Part shown: one piece after another, positions 12,710-24,279 of the stretch | How the letters are laid out: each line of letters starts with the position of its first letter | Position numbering within the stretch: position 1 is the stretch's first letter | Source of the DNA: Spirometra erinaceieuropaei | Lineage: Eukaryota > Platyhelminthes > Cestoda > Diphyllobothriidea > Diphyllobothriidae | DNA length: 64,000 bases | Direction of reading: 5' to 3' | Assembly (NCBI GenBank): GCA_902702965.1 | Contig: CACRXP010000566.1 | Location: 354,773 to 418,772, forward strand | Notes under the pieces: generated by a model | The model's input: only the letters and a program-made list of their open reading frames with translations | The model's database searches: none | What the model was told of the DNA's origin: nothing | Program-made: the position numbers and the translations under genes

Positions 12710-13640
12710 AACCTACAGCCGGTGACCGATCTTAAGAAATGTTGGCCGAAATTCTAAAATGTGTTTTTTATAAGAAGGGATCACATAAGTGGGGCTGTAA
12801 TATTGGTTATCTCGTAGCAGAATCCGTGATAATTCAAACACGCTGTGATGGTGGCATTTGAATGCACTTCTTTTTAGCCAGATGAAATCTGCGCTCGCCA
12901 AAAATTATTTAAGTAGCATGTATTTCCTACACTGATTTTGTAAAAAAACACAGTTAACATGATATTTGTTGCACTCGTCTGGTAGCAAATTGTGTTTTCT
13001 CTAAAATCGGTGCTTGATGAAACGGTAGCCTTTGGTTTATAAACGGTTTTCAATTTTCGAAAAATTTCAACCTTGACCCGCCATTGCATCTTCGATCACA
13101 GTCATCAGTCTACAAGCTGAACACTTTTCATCCGAAAAACGGGGCTTACAAAGTGCTGCAGTAAATGTGACCTATCTTATAAACTTAACGGAGAGTATTA
13201 TTAAACAGACATATGTAATGGAATTCGAGTGGACACCGCACAGTCTTAAAAAAGCCCACAGCTAAAAACTTTTTTAAAACTAAAACATATACTTTCATCG
13301 AGTATAAATTTTAAATAAGACATGATTTGCCTCCTGGCGAATACATGAAATAATATTTTACGTCTGTTTTCTAGGAAATATACTTTAACTTACAAGGGCA
13401 TCGAGGATCAATATGGAAAATGCATACAAATTAAGTAGTCACTTTTGTCGGCTGCGTTTTTTTATCGGCGAAAACAGGAATTAATTCGAGAGTCGACACA
13501 CTGGCGTGCCTGGAATATTACGGGAGTGTGTCCGCAATAATTAGTAGTACAGCCCCACTTATGTAATCCTGCCTAATAGAAAACACATTTCAGAAGTTTA
13601 GTTAGCATTTTTATATGATTGGTCGCTGATGATTATTGTT
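12710..13640. mobile_element. Old foldback element copy (diverged)
   Basis: Left arm 12710-13090 and right arm 13300-13640 keep the order of motifs of the young copies (GCGTTTCC-like block, TTATTTAAGTAGCATG, then TTAAGTAGTCACTTTTG, the AAAACACATTTCAGAAG end). They differ at many positions and have several deletions. Confidence 0.5.
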
Positions 13641-13949
13641 TGAAAGGCATACAGCAGAAAAGGTGACCCCACTTTGGAGGCCATAAACAATCAGCAGAAC
13701 TAGTAATCATTATTTTGTCAGCTATCTCCGAGGGTCTTCTAAGCCTCTCGACGAAAGGCCCAGACTCAGTAGTTAATGGGTAAAAGTGTTCCTGTATTCA
13801 GTTGACTTCAATTGACTTCTCTGAATCTAGAAGCATTGTTAAGCCTTTCGTAAAGTTTACATGTTTGTCCGCAATTGCTTGACGTAGACTCGTTTTTGCC
13901 AATAAGCGGATTTGGAGCATTTTGTCTTCCGTACAAATCTGAAGCAAGC

Positions 13950-14698
13950 TTGCAAGACGGAATTTATTGGTAGCACAAGTTTTGCGACGGCTCGTCAGCA
14001 AATACATGATATCCTTGGATGTAGAATCTCTTTTTCCTAGCGTACCACTGTATAAAACAATAGACATCATATGTACCCATGCGTCTGAAACTCATCTGTC
14101 ACCTGGAACACTATGGGATGCATTAAAATTGTGTGACCGTGAAAAGTCGTCTCGGCCCTACCTTTGCTGATATCTAGAAGAAAAAGCGTCCGCTAACTTG
14201 AACATGCTACCAGTCTACAAAAGAAACGTGGATGATGTTTTCGCTATTTGTCAAGACACTAAAGGAGCTGACGAATTGTTTACTATTATGAATAAACTAC
14301 ACCCTTAGATTAAAATTACAATGGAGAATGAACAAGACAATCAAATATCCTTCCTAAGCGCTCTTATGTTAGGACAGGATGATGGTTCCATAGAACGTTT
14401 CGTTTTCCAGGAGAATACTTGGAAAGGGCAATACTTACAGTTCTTGAGTTTTGTACACATACAATGGAAACGCAACTTGGTATACCCTCTTTTCCAAAGA
14501 GCTACGAACATTTGATCCAACGTTACAGTAAATGCAGAAATTTTACGCCTTTTAAAAACTGCTCAAGAGTGGATATTATGCACGCTAAATCTACATGTAC
14601 AACAACTATACACAGAAAAAGTTGGCAGAACATTCAGTTCCGAAACAAGCCTGTTTCATATATTTGCCCTTTCATGGAGACAGTTTTTTAAATACTGG
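13950..14698 (+). mobile_element. Penelope-like element P2, reverse transcriptase remnant
   Basis: A single frame from 13950 to 14515 reads KYMISLDVESLFPSVPLYKT, the RT motif with its first Asp. It continues with LPVYKRNVDDVFAICQDTKG, the catalytic YVDD region with Tyr replaced by Asn, and FLSALMLGQDDGSIERFVFQ, ENTWKGQYLQFLSFVHIQWK and RNLVYPLFQRA, the standard downstream PLE RT blocks. In-frame stops lie at 14168, 14306 and 14513. A shifted frame then gives FIYLPFHGDSFLN, the conserved connector, which ends exactly where a SINE begins. The rest of the element resumes after the SINEs at about 15263. The lineage differs from P1 and family A. Confidence 0.85.
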
Positions 14699-14872
14699 AA
14701 GAATAGTATTATTGACAAAGACAAGGGTGACTGAATCGGCCATTTCTGGCTTATTAACCGTCGTCGGCCGGTCATACCCAGTCCTAAAGTGCGAAACACA
14801 GGGAACGCGATCTCTCGAACTGTTAGTTAGACGTCCAACGCCCCTGGTCACTGAGCTATGGGCTCGTTGTCT
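14699..14872 (-). mobile_element. tRNA-derived SINE, minus orientation
   Basis: On the minus strand it reads GACAACGAGCCCATAGCTCAG (tRNA-like A box region), then the B-box-like GTTCGAG, then a tail AAGCCAGAAATGGCCGATTC and CCCTTGTCTTTGTCAATAAT. The tail matches the SINE at 14971 in the other orientation. It interrupts PLE P2. Confidence 0.75.
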
Positions 14873-14970
14873 TGTCTCGAGCCCATAAAAAACAACGGGA
14901 CGAGTGAGTCCTGTAGAAACGATCAGTGAACACTCCTCTACCATTTTATATTCCCGGTCGCAACCGATAG

Positions 14971-15262
14971 GACAACGAGCCCGTGACTCAGTGGTTAGAG
15001 GCGTTGGACTTCTAACTAACAGGTTGTCAGTTCGGGCCCCAGGTGTTCCACACCTCGGGGTTGGCTCTGACTAGCTGTCGACGTTTAGCAAGCCAGAAAT
15101 GGCCATTCCAGTCTCCCTTGTCTTTATCGGTAATACCATTCTGCCTATACCCTGTGCCGCTGTGCGGCTGTTGGTTGGGCTAGAGAGAGAAGCCCTTAGG
15201 CACAAGAGGACGAGTGAGTTCCGTAAAAACGATCGTTGGGCTCTCTTCCATTATTTTAAATG
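14971..15262 (+). mobile_element. tRNA-derived SINE, plus orientation
   Basis: GACAACGAGCCCGTGACTCA, GTGGTTAGAGGCGTTGG and GTTCGGGCCCC give tRNA-like A and B boxes. Next come AGCCAGAAATGGCCATTCC and CCTTGTCTTTATCGGTAATA. The 3' part (15208-15258) repeats a motif seen at 14896-14950. It lies head to head with the previous SINE; both sit inside PLE P2. Confidence 0.75.
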
Positions 15263-15624
15263 CTACCAAATGACAGCTGATTTACACTATTGAAAGGATA
15301 TACGGTGTGGCCGAGCTTGTATTATTCTGTCCTGTCAGGCCTCTTCCTATTCCACGGGCGAAGGACGCCTTGCTAATGCACTCTACTTCAAATTGAGTTC
15401 ATGAATTCCCATGTGGTTGCGGATGCAAGTACATTGGGCGGACGCAAAGGCAGTTGGCAGCCAGGTTTATTGAGCCCTAGGCCAGATGGCTTCTAAAGCA
15501 AGAAAACAGAATTCCGCGTTCCTCCATTACAAAACACCTGCTTAATATTGGTCGTTCGTCCAACCTAAAACATCCTACCGAGTACTTGTTGCGGCACGAA
15601 AAACTCGAACGTTGCGTCACCTGA
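15263..15624 (+). mobile_element. Penelope-like element P2, GIY-YIG endonuclease remnant (continues after SINEs)
   Basis: From about 15325 one frame reads CPVRPLPIPRAKDALLMHS, a stop (15394), VHEFPCGCGCKYIGRTQRQL, a stop (15478), then ARWLLKQENRIPRSSITKHL. This is the connector, the Cys cluster and the YIGRT version of the GIY-YIG motif. It belongs with the RT at 13950-14698; the two opposed SINEs have split the element. Two stops make it inactive. Confidence 0.82.
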
Positions 15625-18320
15625 AGGCGGCCTATATACGGCGGGTGAAATCAAATCCTTATAAACAGCTAGAACACGTGGTTAGCATAACTTTGCCATA
15701 GTTGCCTCTAGCTGCATGATTTCCACATTCCCCTTTCTTTTTGCTCGTTAACTTTTTTTACTACTCCGCCTATACGGTGTTAAAGTAACCGATTTTATCG
15801 ACTAGTCGGCATTATCCAAAACCATGACCTTGTTGTTTCCGCATTGAGTTTTTGCACGAATTCAAACTGTTACATTCTTTCCACTTGTTATTTATGCTAT
15901 GAAGCGACAGGACGCAGCTGACGATCCGTCGCGAATTTTTTTGGTGCCAATTAATTCTGCCTTGCATGCTCGCTTCAGCTGGATAGGCAGAATTTTGTAC
16001 ACCGCTAAGGCGAGAACTTTAGTAGAATTCTTCCTCTGTGCTATCCGCCTCTTCATGGCTTTTCCCGTCATCCGAGTCGTCTTGAACTGCAAACGAGCTT
16101 CGGGCACAGTTTCTTTCAAAAAACATAGATTACGGAAGACACATTTCGTTCGGGGTTGTTATAGAAACGCATGCATTATGTCAGGTGCGGTTGGGAATAT
16201 GGCGGTATATAGGCACGCAACTCGTCCATTTGTGGTACTTTCTTGCGAAAGTTTAGCCGAATATTATGCATGTTTGTCACAATAAACGCTCTGCTTATTT
16301 TAAGGTTGCTAGGGCGAGGCACACTCAGGAGTTCTTAACTCCCTTTTGGACTTTTCGTTTTCTCGTGTGCCTCCTCAACCCCGGCAATTAAAAAAACGCA
16401 GCCTATGTGGGCGTACGATTTGATCATTTGATAATCAGGAGTGGTTGTGGGGATTAGGATGTGGGAGAATCGATACTGGTATAAGGACGGAGTACATCGT
16501 GCAGTCTTATGACAGAAAGGAACAAGGCGCCAGAGAAGAGAGAATGGTCTGCAAGTTATAATTGCCGGTCTCATTATATGGGGCGTGGGTTTGGAGGGTG
16601 GTATACGGGCTTTTGTTGACCGCTATTTCGACTTTGGTACGCGCTATAGTTGCATACTTCTCTCACTGAGTATGAGTATTGTTCATGGCCTACGAATTCT
16701 TCTATTGCGCATCAGTGTTCACATTTCGGGGATTCGGCGTTCTGTAATCAGTACTAATTAGGAGAAGAGGACATCTACTTGCAAAGTTAGAAGCATGTTA
16801 ACACTGTCTTCTTCAACACCACGGGTAGCTGCTGTCGTTCGGTCTTGAAGAGAGGCATACTCTCAATACCTACCACAAATGTGAGCGACTAATGTGTTAA
16901 GCTTATGCCCGGCTAATGTATTGTTACAGGCATTTATGCTGCCGATCTCTTTGTTTATAATAGACATTTCCTCCCATTTCTACAGTAGATTTGAATGACA
17001 GTTTGCCCATCGAGCTCAAGGCAGTACGTGCGGAAACGTTTGCTTGAGGTAAGATCAGTTTACAGCGAAACAGACTTGCGTACGGCCTCCCTAACCCCCT
17101 CACTTCTTGGCGACAATGTCAGGCATACCGCGAAAGTGACCGGAGGTGGTTGTTAGCCCAGTGGTTGAGAGGGCCAAACAACCCGTCTACGCGTGCCACG
17201 CATCACCCGATTCCCACTACGTTTGTCGGGCTTTGGTAAGGATGCATAAGAAATCACGCCGGTAAGAGCGCAAAGTTTACCATCAGAAGACGACTGGCGG
17301 TCAAAAAGGAGGACGATGACTCCACTTGCGGACTTATTCTTCATCAGAGGACGTCAACCGTTAGGGCCGGAATAAGAAAATTTTATGCCTGAAGTCCGAG
17401 GCGACTGCCTTAAGGTTAGGCGAAGCCAGTCGTTTTAGCATGAGCTGCAGATTAAATCTCCGGTGCATGATTTCTGCCTGCGAGATGGGTGACATGATGC
17501 GGAGATCTGACGTGAGTTGAGGACGACGAAACATCATGGAGCTTAAGCATGCTCCTCCAACCAAAGCGATCGGAAGCCATAGGGGTGGGGGCTTATATGT
17601 AAAAATGCACTCTTGGCGTAACAACGCATGGAAAAAAGCTCTTGGTATCGTCTCAGCTATCCGACTCGGTGGTCTGTGGTACGCTCATAACTTCGAGATT
17701 TGCGCTGTTTAAATTTTCATTTCTGTCCCAATTGCGCTATTTAATCACATATACCCTCACCCACTGACAGGATAGCCGATCTTCATGGAAACGACAGTGC
17801 TAATCGTCTACAATTTGGTCTGGCAAGCCCGTTGTTTAGGTGGAGGTGGTGAACAACCACACGTATTTCAAGCTGAGATATTTTCCTAAAGCTGTGTTGA
17901 GAAGGTCTCTCGGAAACTAGCAGGTCATCTGCATGCGGCTACCAACAAGGACTGTAGCCAAAATATCAGTTTAAAACGCTAGATTCTTTTGCCTTTTACC
18001 GAACGGGATTAGTTTGTTTGGCGCTCAAAAGGTCGGATACAAGTACAGTAGTCCATTGTGTTCCAAAACAACTTGTATTTCAGATAACCTGGAGATTCTG
18101 GAAATTGCATTTATGTCAAAATTAGTCTTTCACTGAAACTTTCGAACAAATACGTTTCTCGGCTGGTCAGATTTACCAATAAACCTTTAGTTCTCCCGTG
18201 TCTGTTAACAAAAATACAACCCACGGTTCTTTTTAACGCAGCGATAAACTCGCCTTTCGACGGAATACCTTTTATAGTCGGATTTATAAAACGATCAGAG
18301 CAAATGCCGCACCTCAAATG
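15625..18320. other. No gene recognised
   Basis: A 128-residue frame (15899-16285) has no recognisable domain. Around 17150-17350 a GTTAGCCCAGTGGTTGAGAG motif resembles the A box of the SINEs, so an old SINE-like copy may lie here. Minus-strand reading at 18111-18317 could be PLE N-terminal sequence joined to the next feature, but this is weak. Confidence 0.35.
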
Positions 18321-19420
18321 TCACGAACCCCTCATTGACTGTCCATGCCTGTCTGGATTACGTCTTCGGTTAGGTGACAGTAGTGTACCGCTAATAGAAG
18401 CGAATATAAGTGTCCCAGGAAGCAGTCGTGAAAAAGGAAACACGATCACTGCAACAAGAACTTTATCCGCATGACATTTTCGTTTCCTGCTTAAACCTAT
18501 CTTCAGATAAAATGGCAGATACTGGTAGTTTACGCATAAGGAGTTGCAGTATTTATTGTATGCAGTGGTCATGCAACCACTTATCCATCAACATTCACGG
18601 CTCCCCCTTTCATCAGGGACTGTTTCCCTTGGTGTTATTACTGTAAGATGGCCAACAGTTGCGTCGTTAATTGCTGCAGTTTCATCACGTGCGTTGAATT
18701 TCGGTGTGATGATTGCTCGAGCATTTAACGCGCTGGTCCGGGTGTTGGAACCGGCGTTCACCTATGCGCTCCCCGCATGAATAATTACTCCGCCTGGGCG
18801 AAGTCTCATCACCTAGCGTCAGATAATGAATCCTATAGGACCTACTGCCATGACGAAAAATGTCTTTTTCATCGGACCTAGTGCGGATACGGACAAAGCA
18901 AAGACGTCGAGGAAACCAGAAGGCCGTTTCTAACGCAAAATGCCGGAAATGCGCAAGCTGTGCGGAGAAATGACACTAGCTTTCAAGTTGGGGCTCATTT
19001 GACGAGATCTGACGAAACCGAAATCCTCGCTGGTGATGACAACCGCGTGATTGCCGGGCTGTTTGCTTCATGATTCACTTTCCGTCAGTCTATTAACAAA
19101 TGCAATGACCTTTCTCTTCCATATTCTATATTGCGACTTCGCCCAGACGGAGTAATTAGCCACGGGGGAGCGCACAGGTGAACACTGCTCCCAACGCTAC
19201 GGTGGGGGGAGGGGGGTCGGCCAAATGGTAAAACAATCATCCCACCAACATCCAACATCCATGGTCAATTTGCAGCGGTTTACGACACGAATTTTGGCCA
19301 TCTAACAGCCATCGCATCAAAGGAGACAATCCCTGATGAAAAGGAGGGTAGGTACAATACTGTCAACAAATGAGTTAAGGAGTAAAAGAAATACAGAAAT
19401 TCAATAAAGGATGGTATTAT
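18321..19420. mobile_element. PLE family A, inverted pair A1
   Basis: The left half (18321-18812) is on the minus strand. It reads back through the pseudo-LTR frame (KRKCHADKVLVAV, then LLPGTLIFASI) and a badly decayed hammerhead-like segment near 18480-18510. The right half (about 18873 to 19420) is on the plus strand: a GIY-YIG tail with VRRNDTSFQVGAHLTRSDE, ETEILAGDDNRVIAGL and INKCNDLSLPYSILRL. Shared ends such as ACTCCGCCTGGGCGAAGTCT (18787) and its complement (19130) make a near-perfect local inversion. No RT is present. Confidence 0.75.
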
Positions 19421-21174
19421 ATGTGCATATGAGCAATCTTGGGTGGTAGATGTTCCCATCATATCTGCTAGACTACTGGTGGGAGCTGCAGTTGCGTGGA
19501 CAACGACAAAAGTGGCGGTGGAGATGGGAAAAACGGAAGAGTGGTTGCTGTCGAAGGTGACACCGTGAATCTTTGCCGACATGCCTTTACACAAATTCCC
19601 AACTCAGTTTACGAGTAAAATTGTCCTTACTCGACTTAAAGAAGTCTGGCATATCCGTAACTCGACAAAACTTCTCCTCTGCTAACGCAATCCCATCAAA
19701 GGCGCGTCTTTTTCATGCACACACCCCGCCTCCTGAGGGCATGCAGAGTACAGCCTTTTCCGGTAGGATGGTAGTTGGTAGCCCTGCCCACTGATTCTAC
19801 AATTGTACTTACTGGCCCGATTTCAAGCTTTGTGATTACGTTCTCATTATGTCTGGGAGTGTACGCGCAGAAGCCCTGTCAGGATGACATTCTTCTTCAC
19901 TTTAACCGCCCCGAGAACGAGGCGCTGCAAAAATGTCAATATAGACTCATTGTATTGCACCCCTACATCGAAATCTTTAGTAAATGACGAAAGATTTATC
20001 CTAGGCGGATTGAGATTTATCATGCTTCTCATTATGCTTCTAATTGCATGCGCGCACTGTGTTACCTGTATCTGATCCATTTTAGAGGTGCTAGCCTAGA
20101 CTGCATACCACAGTACCCAGATGTTACCTGAAGGCATAACCATCCGTGTGCTGTCGCAGTATTTGTAAGGGCATGACCTTTCGGCATCTACATAAGACCC
20201 TACAGGTCAGTAGTCCTTTCTGCTGGAGATACTGCACTAGGTAGTACGACTGGATTATTTCCAGGATCCGCGAATAATCTGTCGGCCTATCCGCTTGCGG
20301 TCCTGCTTTCCTTCGCCTTCTAAGGGACTGGGCTCTGCAAGCAGAACAAACTGTAAATTCATCTACAGATGGCTAATTCATCTTGACATTGTATAGTACA
20401 CCATTCGCGTATAGCAAACAACTACTGCCATAGTTTTAATCCTAGATGTGGCCACAGTGACAATACACTATTATTTGCAGATTTTCTCTTTCGGCCAAAC
20501 ATATTTTTCGCATTAAAGTCTTACCCCGCTTGCGTTATGCCGTCCTGCGTGCTGCTGCTTGACTCTCGTGCTCTCATGTCCATTCTGTCGGTACTATTGC
20601 ACATACTGCGGAATGACCTTAAGACACACTGCCTTCTTCCTATTGGTTGTTCGCCTTCACTTGCTATTCTTTCCAATCTGGGGCAAGGATGCATTTATTC
20701 CGCATATCGTACTACTTATCCATGCTTATTTCTATACCCTCCTTGCATTTTCACCTTATTTAAATTAGGCTTCCACTTTCCCAGGAACGTCAATTCCAGG
20801 CATACCCTACAAGCGCCATTTACGCCTCTACTCATCTGCCCCACCCGCATAGCCTCTATTACCACCGGTCCCGTAAGACAGGTAGCTGGGAGTTTTCGGT
20901 ACCGGGAGGGCTTCCAACTACCATCTAACCCCTTTCCCTCCGTTCTAGTTTCCTGACCTACATGCGGGCGTTGACTATTTCCATTTGCTCATATCCGTGT
21001 GGGGGCCTTGGTATTCGTAAAATGTGGCTCTTTAGAATAGCACCTTACTAACACACCTTTCTGCCGAATAATCCGGAAGTTGTCTGTCTGGTTTTCCTTG
21101 TTTTTTGTCATTAATGCTTGTCATAAATTATCTCTCACACACACGCATACATGTTTTTGTCCCCTCATTGCTAG
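19421..21174. other. No gene recognised before exon a
   Basis: The 139-residue frame at 20537-20956 is Leu/Pro/Cys-rich and shows no domain. No exon upstream of exon a could be identified, although one must exist because exon a starts in phase 0 without a start codon at its beginning. Confidence 0.4.
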
Positions 21175-21571
21175 AAAGTTCTTCTTTGGATAAAACTGGC
21201 TGAATCCCAGAATGGATCCACAGATCTCCCTGGGGAGAGTAACGAGGATATGGAGTGCGCTGCCCTCCTATCCAACAGTCCACACCTTTTGGTTGAGCTC
21301 ATGGACCGGGTCAGCCGTCTGCTCTGGATGCAGTGCATGGTGGAAACACGATTGCATTCTCGAGACGACACTCTGGAGCACTGGCGCTTATTCTTCTCGC
21401 ATCAGATGGACCTCATTGAGACCCACAACTGGCTGGCAGAAACGGAGTCAGCCGTGATGACGGAATCACACGCGTCCTCAGGGGTCGCGTCGGCGAGAGC
21501 AGCGATCACAAAACATTCCTTTTTGGAATACACCGTCTCTACCCTGCAGGCTTCCAGCATTCGAAGTCTAG
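21175..21571 (+). CDS. Beta-spectrin-family gene, internal exon a (spectrin repeats)
   Basis: First recognised exon of a spectrin-repeat gene, encoding residues 1-132 of the joined fragment plus one base of the next codon. Seen: an AG acceptor (CATTGCTAG) before AAAGTT, an open frame of 397 nt, and a strong donor CTAG/GTGAGG. The peptide has the heptad and Trp pattern of spectrin repeats: an early LLWIKLAE, then DLIETHNWLAETESAV, where the Trp-Leu-Ala-Glu block is the usual helix A signature. Spectrin repeats are three-helix bundles that form the rod of the submembrane cytoskeleton. The exon starts in phase 0, so an earlier exon is required; none was recognised in the first 21 kb. Family assignment is firm, the exact paralogue (beta versus beta-heavy) is not. 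Confidence 0.72.
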
Positions 21572-22163
21572 GTGAGGTTAAGTAGTTAAACCCAGCCGTC
21601 ACACACTAGTTCTAAAGTGATGATCTGTTTTTATTTCACGACGCATCTTATTAGCTGTGGAAAAGCACCGCTTCGTTTGGTCCCTGTCGAAGGATTGGAC
21701 TAATCTATCAGGGGGGTTTATAGCACCTTCAGATGTTAGTAACTTCCCACCTGGATATAACAAATTGCACTGAGCTCGAACCACTCGATGAAGCTATAGG
21801 GCAAACATTTATATCAACATGTAGTGCAAACGGGGGCCCAGGGATTACGGGTTACCTTATGTTAGGTGTCAGGAGGTCATCTATTCCCGTATTCTAACTC
21901 AAGCCTAAAACTTAACACTATCTCTAAGTTTAGTACTTAAACTCACAACCCTGACCATCGCCCTCCTACCACTACATTCAAACCTAAACGTAACACTTCT
22001 GGAATATATGGCGAACTTACCTGTAATACGGGATGTTCGTATGCTCTTGCTGAACTCAACATAAGCACACAACTGGCCAGTTTATGGAAAGAGGCTCAGG
22101 GAACGTACATAAAGCAGAGATATTTCATTTTTGTGGCTGAAAAAGGGTTTTTACAGAATGTAA

Positions 22164-22467
22164 GATGTGGTTTCGTAGCCCCACCTGATGGACACAATAC
22201 TGTTGGGGTTGGGGTTAGGCTTAGAGTAGGGGTCCCGGATTATGATTAGGGGTTATGGTTATGGGTTGGGGTTAGGGGTTAGCGCAACTATTTCTCAAGC
22301 ATTTAAAGTACAACCGCATATTTCCAATGACTTTTCTTTTGCATACAATTATTTGAACTCGTCGCCTGTGCGTATCCCTACCCCACCTGTAAAAAACCCG
22401 TACCACCGGTTCCGCATTAGAGGTGACAGGGGTTTGTTTACTTCACGCGGGGCTACATAACCACATC
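22164..22467 (+). mobile_element. MITE with telomere-like internal repeats, copy M2
   Basis: 304 bp. Ends GATGTGGTTTCGTAGCCCCA and GGGGCTACATAACCACATC are inverted repeats. Inside (22203-22288) is a run of imperfect TTAGGG-like units (GGGGTTGGGGTTAGG, AGGGGTTATGGTTATGGG), then GCAACTATTTCTCAAGCA and CCAATGACTTTTCTTTTGCA shared with the other two copies. Non-coding. Confidence 0.82.
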
Positions 22468-23121
22468 CAGCCGAATTATTACCTCCTTTTCACCTCGCCG
22501 CATCTTAGGCAACTGCCTCAAATTCACATGTCTTTGTAACGCGCCATTAGGCGTTATTTTAAGGCCTTTCATGCCTTTGTCATATCAAAACGTTACTTGA
22601 ATTATGGTTAGTAAAAGTCATATTAGTTAGAAATAATTTCTATCAGAATAAGAGGCTCTTGTCTAATCGTTTAGATGACAGCAAACATGTGCTACACATA
22701 AATAACACCTTCATCGGAATATGGTCGGGATGTGCAGCTTGAAAGACTTCAAATCTGAGGAACGAATTACTTAAAGACTTATAAAGTCTCTGCAGTTTTC
22801 AGGAAAATTACGCTGTATTCTTAAATTAAGATACTAAAAAAAATACATTTGATAACTCAACCGTCGCGAAAGATGATATCATCCCTGTGGCCCGCGGCAA
22901 AGTGGGCTCAGGGACGGTGATTTGGACGTGAATTCGTTTATAGAGATAATGGAATTGTGCATAATCTGCCACGCCCTCTCCTCCCTCATCCACGTGGGTG
23001 CGACGGCAAGACAAAGTCAGGAAGATTGGGGAGGGGGGCGGGTGGGCTCAAGCGCACTGTCTGACAAGGCTAAGCAGTTCGCTTACGCATGCCACACACG
23101 AGCTGGGCGGGGTTATCATAC

Positions 23122-24096
23122 TACAGAAAGTGGGCTAACTCATGAAATCTCGACAGAAACTCCGAAATGCGTTTCCGTTTCGAAAAAAAAATAATTAAGA
23201 AGGGTTGTAAAACTAATCATCGTGCAGCATAAGTTTATGATACTGCAGTTAACGCAGGATGCCGGCTTTCGAACAAACGTCATTCTGGCTGCATCCGAAA
23301 ACTATACTCCGTAAAAATTGATAAATAATATGGCATGCGTTTTTTATGGATCTTCGATGCCATTAAAGATTCAGTTATATTTCATAGAAAACACGCATAA
23401 ACGTATTCATTCTTTTGCGCATTCACTAAAAGCTTACGTCTTCTTTCAATTTTATACTCGAAAGAATATGATAATTCGGTTTTTGAAAATTTTTCCTAAT
23501 TCTCGACTAATTTTGAATCAGACCTGTCGTTACACTTGCACTCAGGGTTCCAAAACTACAATACGTATAATTTCCGCGTAAGGAAAACCATATATTTTTA
23601 TGCCGTATTAAGAGGAGACCATATGGGGTTCATAAAATGAAGCGTTGGATTTGAGCCACACTGTTAATTTTACAAGCCCCATGTGTAAATGCAGATACAT
23701 GACGTTTTATGAACGGCCATTTCGCGGCATTAAAAAATTTCACAATTAGAAACTTTATTGAAACTGCACTATACTCATCTTTCGCTTATAAAATTGGAGG
23801 AAGACGTGATTTCCCATCTAATGATTAAAAGAATGAATATTTTTATGCATGTTCTCCATGAAATATAGTTGACATTTCAAGGACATCGAAAACTAACTAG
23901 AAAATTGCATGCTACTTAAGTAGCCATTTTTGCAGAGTATAGATATTGCATGCACCTGGAAAAAAGTTCGTTTGAATGCCGGCATTCTGAGGTAACTGAA
24001 GTATTGTAGAATTATGCTGCAGAATGATTAGTTTTCGTAACGGAAACGCATTTCGGAATTTCGGTTGACATTTCATGATTCGGTCCATCTACTGTA
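23122..24096. mobile_element. Foldback element, complete copy (975 bp)
   Basis: Outer ends TACAGAAAGTGGGCTAACTC and GGTCCATCTACTGTA. Two arms of roughly 370 to 400 bp are inverted copies of each other: for example GAAATGCGTTTCCGTTTCGA near the left end and its complement near 24030-24050, and ATTCATTCTTTTGCGCATTC with its complement near 23830. The centre (about 23500-23760) is unique to the family. No open frame of transposase size, so it is a non-autonomous foldback-type element. The target duplication was not resolved. Confidence 0.85.
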
Positions 24097-24279
24097 TTTA
24101 AGAAGTCTGCAACACCCTCCAGTTAATGTGTGCACCTGGTCGAAAGGGAGGATGTGGCCAACCCGTATAACAGGGAAATTTATTATGGGTTCTCACAGGC
24201 GATCAGTAGTTGCGGGTGTTGGATGATTTTGTTTACATAATCTCAGGGCAGTACTACGCAGCTGTTGGCCACATTGCGA

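Noticed and set aside
15899..16285. 128-residue plus and 75-residue minus open frames
   Set aside because: No family signature on either strand; not in phase with any spectrin exon.
20537..20956. 139-residue open frame considered as an upstream host exon
   Set aside because: Composition (Leu, Pro, Cys, Ser) does not fit spectrin helices and the end phase does not match exon a.
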